The notes under the pieces are model-generated. The model was given only the letters and a program-made list of their open reading frames with translations, did not search any database and was not told the origin of the DNA. Shown one piece after another: positions 7,415 through 11,951 of a stretch of DNA of 11,951 nt. Location: NCBI GenBank assembly GCA_947254665.1, contig CAMYEJ010000033.1, positions 1 to 11,951 on the forward strand. Reading direction: 5' to 3'. This DNA is from an uncultured Peptoniphilus sp. (GTDB lineage: Bacteria > Bacillota > Clostridia > Tissierellales > Peptoniphilaceae). The translations under genes were made by a program, and so were the position numbers. The stretch's first letter is position 1; every line of letters begins with the position of its first letter.

Positions 7415-7996
7415 TTATTTTTTATCAAAATCTACTTGCGGATTTTCCATATCGCTTGCTGATACTTCAAAGTATGACTTAGGTGAGAATCCTAAGATTG
7501 AAGCGAAAATATTGGTTGGAAATCTTTTTACATCTTTGTTAAATTCTGTAACTGCGCTATTGTATCTTTCTCTTTCTGTGGCAATTCTATTTTCTGTGCC
7601 TTCTAGTTGAGCTTGTAGGTTTAAGAATCCTTCGTTAGCTTTTAACTCTGGATATGCTTCTACTACTACATTTATATCGCCAATTGCCTTTGTAAGTTCT
7701 GTGTTTGCTTCTGATAATTCTTCCGGGGTCTTTGCACTTTGAACTTTTGATCTTGCTTCTGTAATCTTGGTTAAGGTTTCTTCTTCGTGGTTTGCATATC
7801 CTTTTACTGTGTTTACAAGATTTGGTATAAGGTCTGCACGTCTTTTAACCACATTTTCTACTTGGGCATACTTGCCGTCTACTTCTGCTTCTAGGGTTAC
7901 AAGTCTATTGTAATTCTTAACGAGTATTCCCCCGATTGCTACTACCAATGCTATTATGATTAGTAGTGAGCCACCTATCTTTCCTTGTCTTTTCAT
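7415..7996 (-). CDS. lemA: LemA family membrane protein
   Basis: A 193-residue protein with one N-terminal membrane helix (about 9-26) and a helical, coiled-coil-like body, the standard LemA layout. The family signature RRADLIPNLVNTVKGY is at 52-67, and the conserved end FPTNIFASILGFSPKSYFEV follows at about 158-177. The cellular role of LemA is not firmly known; it is associated with envelope function and often paired with TPM-domain proteins. The start is firm: AGGAGG lies six bases before the ATG, and the TAG stop of thiI forms the start of that TAGGAGG. The next gene starts one base after its stop. Confidence 0.95.
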   Translation of the reverse strand: MKRQGKIGGSLLIIIALVVAIGGILVKNYNRLVTLEAEVDGKYAQVENVVKRRADLIPNLVNTVKGYANHEEETLTKITEARSKVQSAKTPEELSEANTELTKAIGDINVVVEAYPELKANEGFLNLQAQLEGTENRIATERERYNSAVTEFNKDVKRFPTNIFASILGFSPKSYFEVSASDMENPQVDFDKK

Positions 7997-8005
7997 TTTT
8001 TCCTC

Positions 8006-9172
8006 CTAGTCAATGTTTATTATGGTCATGTTCTCAATTGCTTCTTCGACTAATTTATCGATGTCTAGACCTTCTTCTGATTTTTCCATAATTTCTATGG
8101 TTGGTTTTAAAAGTGGATGCTTAGGTAAAAACACTGTGCAACAATCTTCGAATGGAAGGATTGATGTTTCATAGGTTCCTATTCTCTTTGAGATTTCTAT
8201 GATGTCCACCTTGTCCATTCCAATGAGTGGTCTAAATACCAATCTATCTGTAATTGCATCGGTGCAGGCTAGTCCTTCTATAGTTTGGGAAGCAACTTGT
8301 CCGAGATTTTCTCCTGTTATAATTGATTTATACCCGTTTTTTGCTGAGATACTCTCTGCGATTCTCATCATAAACCTTCTTGATAGGACTGTCATCTGTG
8401 ATTCGTGGCAGTGTTTGTTGATTTCTTTCTGAATTGGAAGGATGTTCACTGAATAAATCTTCATAGGTCCTGAGTAGGAGCTTACGATTTCTCCAAGTTT
8501 TACAACTTTTTCTTCTGCTCTCTTAGATGTGAATGGGAATGAATGAAAGTGAAGAGCGTCCACTTTCACGCCACGCTTCGCCATCATGTAACCCGCTACC
8601 GGACTGTCTATTCCTCCTGATAAAAGTAGAAGCCCTGTGCCATTTGTGCCAAGAGGTAGTCCGCCGTGACCTTTAAATTTTTCTGTGTACACATAGGCAT
8701 CTTGTCTTATGTCCACATATACGTAGAAGTCTGGATTATGAACGTCCACATTTACATCGAAATTCTTTAGAACGGTTTCTCCTATGACACGGCTAAATTC
8801 CATGCTGGTCATTGGAAATTTCTTGTCTGCCCTTTTAGTTTCACCTTTGAAAGTTTTGAAATCATTTTTTTCTAGAGTTTCTTTTGTTATTTCTTTTATA
8901 GCTTCTCTTATTTCATCTTCGTCTTTACCGACTTTTATACATGGACTTAGGTATACAATCCCAAATACATGGGACACCCTTTTGATGATTCTATCCATGT
9001 TTTCTTTTTCGCATTCAATATATACTTTTCCAATGTCTTGGTAGATTTTTTTATATTCTATATCGTGGAGAGATCTTATAACCTGCTTTATTAGCGCGTC
9101 GATAAAACTTCCCCTATTCTTTCCTTTTAAAACCAACTCTCCAAGTGAGAGTCCTACTGCATATTTAAACAT
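8006..9172 (-). CDS. thiI: tRNA 4-thiouridine synthase ThiI (no rhodanese domain)
   Basis: ThiI adenylates U8 of tRNA and inserts sulfur to make 4-thiouridine; in some bacteria it also supplies sulfur for the thiamine thiazole. The protein has 388 residues. An N-terminal ferredoxin-like part and THUMP domain (to about 165) precede the PP-loop pyrophosphatase domain with SGGIDSP at 185-191, ITGENLGQVASQT (285-297) and FEDCCTVFLPKHP (341-353). The C-terminal rhodanese domain of E. coli ThiI is absent, as in the Bacillus form (about 400 residues), where sulfur comes directly from a dedicated NifS-like desulfurase. That partner is the gene immediately upstream, whose TAA stop overlaps this ATG (TAATG). 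AGGAG lies 13 bases ahead of the ATG, rather far, so coupling is likely. Either Cys344 or Cys345 is the likely sulfur-handling residue (inference). Confidence 0.96.
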   Translation of the reverse strand: MFKYAVGLSLGELVLKGKNRGSFIDALIKQVIRSLHDIEYKKIYQDIGKVYIECEKENMDRIIKRVSHVFGIVYLSPCIKVGKDEDEIREAIKEITKETLEKNDFKTFKGETKRADKKFPMTSMEFSRVIGETVLKNFDVNVDVHNPDFYVYVDIRQDAYVYTEKFKGHGGLPLGTNGTGLLLLSGGIDSPVAGYMMAKRGVKVDALHFHSFPFTSKRAEEKVVKLGEIVSSYSGPMKIYSVNILPIQKEINKHCHESQMTVLSRRFMMRIAESISAKNGYKSIITGENLGQVASQTIEGLACTDAITDRLVFRPLIGMDKVDIIEISKRIGTYETSILPFEDCCTVFLPKHPLLKPTIEIMEKSEEGLDIDKLVEEAIENMTIINID

Positions 9173-10314
9173 TATCTTTCCATCACTCCTCTGACTTCCT
9201 TCACCGAAAAAATAAGTTTTTCAATGAATTCGTCTATATCTTTTTCATCTATATCTTTACATATGCAAATTCTGATTGTGCCTTCCATTAGATTTTCTGG
9301 AAGTCCAATTCCCTGCAACACCGCGGATTTTTCCGTGCCATTGCTTGTGCAAGCAGATGCTGTGCTTATAAATATATCAAATTCTTCCAAATAATGAAGA
9401 ATTACCTCTCCCCTGGTACCTTCTATGGAAACACTGGTAATATAAGGGCTGCCATCTTCACCATTTACTTGGTAGCGGTCCAAATTTTCTTCCAACTTTT
9501 TAAGTAGATATGCCTTAATCTTTTTTGCATGGGCATATTCTTTTTCAAAATCTTCTAGTTCACAGTCGATTGCAACTTTAAACCCTGCTATTCCAGGCAT
9601 ATTTTCTGTCCCTGAGCGGACATCTTTTTCCTGTCCTCCACCGTAAACTATTGAAGGAATTGCCACCGCATTCTTTATATACAAAGCTCCTGTTCCCTTT
9701 GGTCCATAGACTTTGTGGGAGCTCATTGCATAACTGTCGCAGCCAAGTTCATTCACATCCACAGGAATTTTGCATAGTGCTTGGACCCCATCCACATGGA
9801 CAAAAGTATTCGGATTTATTTCTTTTACAATTTTTACGATTTCTTTTATATCTTGGATAGTTCCTAGTTCACTATTCACTTGGGCAAGAGCTATAACCGC
9901 TGTGTTGTCGTTTACTTCTTTTTTTAGTTCAGAAATCAAGACTTTGCCATTTTTATCCACTGGAAGTAACACCACTTCATAGCCTAAATCTCTGTAGCGA
10001 AGAAATAATTTTCTAAGGGAAGAATGTTCTATGGTTGTGGTGATTATCTTTTTAAATCTCTTATTCTTTTCTATAAAACCTTGTACTGCTATATTATTAC
10101 TTTCAGTACCACCCGAAGTAAAAAATATCTCTTTTGGATTTGCGTGGATGAATTTTGCAAGGCTCGCCCTTGCACCTTCTCTAATTTTTTCAGCATCCAT
10201 TCCCATCTTATGAAGTGAGGATGGATTTCCAAAGTCTGATGTGAGTACCTTCACCATCATATCCACCACTTCTGGTCTTGGTTTTGTAGTTGCGCAATTA
10301 TCTAAATAAATCAA
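9172..10314 (-). CDS. NifS/IscS-type cysteine desulfurase
   Basis: A PLP enzyme that removes sulfur from L-cysteine as a protein persulfide; 380 residues, normal for the class. The canonical N-terminus MIYLDNCATTKP fixes the start at a TTG codon, one base after the stop of the upstream gene. Visible residues are SGGTESNN (67-74), His97 in TIEHSS, Asp175 in HVDGVQ, PLP-lysine Lys201 in SSHKVYGPKG, GGGQEKDVRSGTEN (225-238), and catalytic Cys322 in ASACTSNG. Its position directly before a rhodanese-less ThiI points to the NifZ-type role, giving sulfur to ThiI for tRNA thiolation, rather than general Fe-S assembly; no iscU or sufU is present here. That specificity is inferred from context. Confidence 0.95.
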   Translation of the reverse strand: MIYLDNCATTKPRPEVVDMMVKVLTSDFGNPSSLHKMGMDAEKIREGARASLAKFIHANPKEIFFTSGGTESNNIAVQGFIEKNKRFKKIITTTIEHSSLRKLFLRYRDLGYEVVLLPVDKNGKVLISELKKEVNDNTAVIALAQVNSELGTIQDIKEIVKIVKEINPNTFVHVDGVQALCKIPVDVNELGCDSYAMSSHKVYGPKGTGALYIKNAVAIPSIVYGGGQEKDVRSGTENMPGIAGFKVAIDCELEDFEKEYAHAKKIKAYLLKKLEENLDRYQVNGEDGSPYITSVSIEGTRGEVILHYLEEFDIFISTASACTSNGTEKSAVLQGIGLPENLMEGTIRICICKDIDEKDIDEFIEKLIFSVKEVRGVMER

Positions 10315-10315
10315 T

Positions 10316-10912
10316 TTAATACCCCAAATCTTCGTTAATTAAAAACACATATGTATCTTGAAACTTAGGTCCATGTTTAAGAGTTAGCTCCATAATATTC
10401 GTATCTTCTTGTCTATCGAAATCAAGCCTCATGTTCTTCTTTAAGCTTTCCATTTCCATTCTTTTAAAATTTTGTGGTTGAGCGATTATTAAAGATCTAT
10501 TAAATCCTGTGTTTACATCGGTTACAATCTTATTTCTTCCAACGAAAAAGAAAACTTTTTTCTTGCCAAAGGTCACCGCACTTATTCTATTGCCATAGTA
10601 GTCAACCATGAGAATCTGTCCGTCCTCAGTTACCGCGTTTGCAGAAGTTACAAAGAAGTCTGCCATATGGGATTTCATCATGCTAGTTTGGTAGTCCCTA
10701 TCCAACCAGTGCATGGACACGTCTGCTCCTTTTTCTTTTAATGAATTATATATATCAAGCTCTTCAAGAGTTACAGATCCTGCAACTGCCACAGTTCTGC
10801 CTGGCTTTATAAAGTTCATGAAGTATTCTCTCGCTTCAGCTCCCGTTTCAAATATTTCAGAAATAAATCCATTATTCATAAGACTATTTCTAGTTCTCAC
10901 TAAATTTATCAT
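10316..10912 (-). CDS. LUD domain (DUF162) protein
   Basis: A 198-residue protein of the LUD family, the fold of the lactate-utilisation proteins LutB/LutC and many stand-alone anaerobe proteins. Supporting motifs are VAVAGSVTLEEL (41-52), FVTSANAVTEDGQI (87-100), YYGNRISAVTFGKKKVFFFVGRNKIV (105-130). No lutA or lutB neighbour is present, so lactate use is not indicated. The protein contains no cysteine at all, and the Cys-rich tail I would expect from many clostridial members is replaced by a different charged C-terminus. It is the first gene of a tight operon with the desulfurase and thiI, so a role linked to sulfur transfer is possible but unproven. The ATG has GGGGAAG closely upstream. 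The substrate is unknown. Confidence 0.88.
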   Translation of the reverse strand: MINLVRTRNSLMNNGFISEIFETGAEAREYFMNFIKPGRTVAVAGSVTLEELDIYNSLKEKGADVSMHWLDRDYQTSMMKSHMADFFVTSANAVTEDGQILMVDYYGNRISAVTFGKKKVFFFVGRNKIVTDVNTGFNRSLIIAQPQNFKRMEMESLKKNMRLDFDRQEDTNIMELTLKHGPKFQDTYVFLINEDLGY

Positions 10913-10942
10913 TGCTTCCCCTTTCTAAATAACCTAGTATCA

Positions 10943-10950
10943 ATTATAAT
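10943..10950. promoter_or_regulatory. Palindromic -10 element, possible bidirectional promoter
   Basis: ATTATAAT is its own reverse complement, so a perfect TATAAT is present on both strands (plus 10945-10950, minus 10948-10943). It is central in the 69-bp gap between divergent genes and would give leaders of about 25 nt each way. The -35 elements are weak: TTTAAA on the minus strand at 17-bp spacing, and no clear match on the plus strand. Confidence 0.5.
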
Positions 10951-10981
10951 TTAAATAAGAAAATATTTAAAGTGGGTAATT

Positions 10982-11866
10982 ATGAAAGTATTTGAGACTA
11001 CTAACGAAAAAAATAATAAATACGACAATTTTGTTTTTATGGATATTGAAACCACAGGACTCACTCACCAAAATCCCATCGTATCCATCACCGTTTCCGA
11101 CGGCATAAAAATTGTGACTACTGTCATCGAAGATTTAAAGGATGAGCAGAAACTTATCTCCAATTTTTTAGAAAAATATAATGGATGTAATTTTATTACA
11201 TACAATGGAGAGTCCTTCGATCTTCCTTTTATAAGACAGAGGGCAAAGTATTATAATATGGATTTTGAATATGAATCCACAGATCTTTACAAGTATTTCA
11301 ACAGGTACAGGCATCTCTTCCCTATGAAGTCCTTAAGACAGATGGAAGTTGAAAAGTATTTTAATTTAGATCGTGGCGAAGATATCTCCGGAGCGGAAGT
11401 GGTGGAACTTTTTAGAAATTATTTGGTCTCAAAGGACGAAAAGAATTTGGATATTATTGGACACCACAATCTAAAAGACGTAGAAGGTCTAGTGTACCTC
11501 TACGAAAATAGATTTCTTATTCATAGAGAAAATAGGATTACTTTCGGCGAAGATTATCTCGAAATAAGAGATATAGATCTCGACCATGACACCCTTAAAA
11601 TCTCAGGGATCACCACTTTTCCAGATATGTTTTTAAATTCCAAGGACTACCTACTAAATATAAATGACGGCAAGTTTTCTTTGGATATCTACACAAAAAG
11701 TGGAAAATATTCCAAGAATTTAATCTGCAACTATGTTCTAAAAAGAGATTTCCCAGTTGAAGTAAGCGACCTTAAATCACCAGAAGAAGTTGTAATTTTA
11801 AATTTAAAATCCATCGAGATGTTCAATTTAAAATCTGTGGTAAGTTACATTTGCAGAGACATATAA
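10982..11866 (+). CDS. DEDD-family (RNase H-like, YprB-type) 3'-5' exonuclease
   Basis: A 294-residue protein. Its first half is an RNase H-like exonuclease domain. Motif I is FMDIETTG with Asp21 and Glu23, motif II is TYNGESFDLPF with Asp80, and motif III is GHHNLKDVEGL with Asp166. This is the pattern of the YprB/ribonuclease H-like group; a histidine (161 or 162) stands where many relatives have Tyr or His. The second half (about 185-294) has no motif I recognise. A metal-dependent nuclease acting on DNA or RNA 3' ends is expected, and the substrate is unknown. Only a weak Shine-Dalgarno (GTGGG) precedes the ATG. It is a single-gene unit with no clear terminator before the adjacent insertion sequence. 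Confidence 0.85.
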   Translation: MKVFETTNEKNNKYDNFVFMDIETTGLTHQNPIVSITVSDGIKIVTTVIEDLKDEQKLISNFLEKYNGCNFITYNGESFDLPFIRQRAKYYNMDFEYESTDLYKYFNRYRHLFPMKSLRQMEVEKYFNLDRGEDISGAEVVELFRNYLVSKDEKNLDIIGHHNLKDVEGLVYLYENRFLIHRENRITFGEDYLEIRDIDLDHDTLKISGITTFPDMFLNSKDYLLNINDGKFSLDIYTKSGKYSKNLICNYVLKRDFPVEVSDLKSPEEVVILNLKSIEMFNLKSVVSYICRDI

Positions 11867-11896
11867 TAAAAATAAACATTAAACAACCCATTCAAC

Positions 11897-11951
11897 TGTG
11901 AACTGACCCCCAAAAGTTGGACTAACAAACCAACTTAAGGAGGTCAGTTTT
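11897..11951 (+). mobile_element. Left end of an IS3-family insertion sequence (partial)
   Basis: From about 11897 the sequence reads TGTGAACTGACCCCCAAAAG, which resembles the terminal inverted repeats of IS3/IS150-type elements of Firmicutes. It is followed by AAGGAGG (11937-11943), the ribosome-binding site expected before orfA, whose ATG would lie just past the window. The exact outer end (11897 or 11899), the second end and the target duplication cannot be seen. Orientation is plus, the same as the exonuclease gene. Confidence 0.7.
11901..11949 (+). promoter_or_regulatory. Hairpin covering the transposase ribosome-binding site
   Basis: AACTGACC (11901-11908) pairs with GGTCAGTT (11942-11949), and AAGTTGG (11914-11920) pairs with CCAACTT (11930-11936) around a nine-base loop. 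AAGGAGG lies in the right arm. A transcript entering from outside would fold this, hiding the Shine-Dalgarno site. Confidence 0.6.

Noticed and set aside
7426..7428. TTG at 7428 as the start of the TPM protein
   Set aside because: It lies inside lemA with no Shine-Dalgarno site and adds only five residues in front of a complete signal peptide; the ATG at 7413 is simpler.
10316..10912. LUD gene as part of a lactate utilisation (lutABC) operon
   Set aside because: No Fe-S or glycolate oxidase-like partner genes are nearby; the neighbours are sulfur-transfer genes.

Overview
The window is chromosomal DNA from a low-GC Gram-positive anaerobe. The protein families, A/T-ending codons and Shine-Dalgarno sites suggest a Firmicute, probably of the Peptoniphilus/Anaerococcus/Finegoldia kind (Tissierellia). 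That placement is inferred from general resemblance, not from a database search. No plasmid or phage genes are visible; the only mobile DNA is the left end of an IS3-type element at the right edge.

Left part, plus strand (1-5291): secA (preprotein translocase ATPase), then a six-helix membrane protein with an MprF-type aminoacyl-phosphatidylglycerol synthase domain (DUF2156), then an alpha/beta hydrolase. secA overlaps the second gene by 41 bases, and the second and third genes overlap by an ATGA. A weak terminator-like hairpin sits just after the secA stop and inside the 5' coding part of the DUF2156 gene. A strong terminator closes the set. The synthase/hydrolase pair may make and remove aminoacylated lipids in the membrane.

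Middle part (5292-6540): about 1.25 kb with no believable gene, lying between two convergent operons. It is packed with short dispersed repeats and long hairpins: four copies of a repeat whose flanks are conserved while its apical stem changes, two copies of a 47-bp repeat, two large adjacent hairpins (6006-6086 and 6120-6204) sharing an 11-bp motif and a GTA loop, and a branched fold at 5717-5854. This is the least explained part of the window.

Right part, minus strand (10912 down to 6586): five closely packed genes running LUD-domain protein, NifS-type cysteine desulfurase, ThiI, LemA and TPM-domain (YgcG-type) protein, closed by a perfect 9-bp terminator. The desulfurase and ThiI form the known sulfur relay for 4-thiouridine in tRNA and/or thiamine thiazole. 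LemA and TPM are an envelope-associated pair.

Right edge, plus strand (10982-11951): a DEDD-family exonuclease gene is transcribed divergently from the LUD gene. The 69-bp gap holds a palindromic ATTATAAT that could serve as a -10 box in both directions. About 30 bases after the exonuclease gene, the left end of an IS3-family element begins; its ribosome-binding site is folded into a hairpin.
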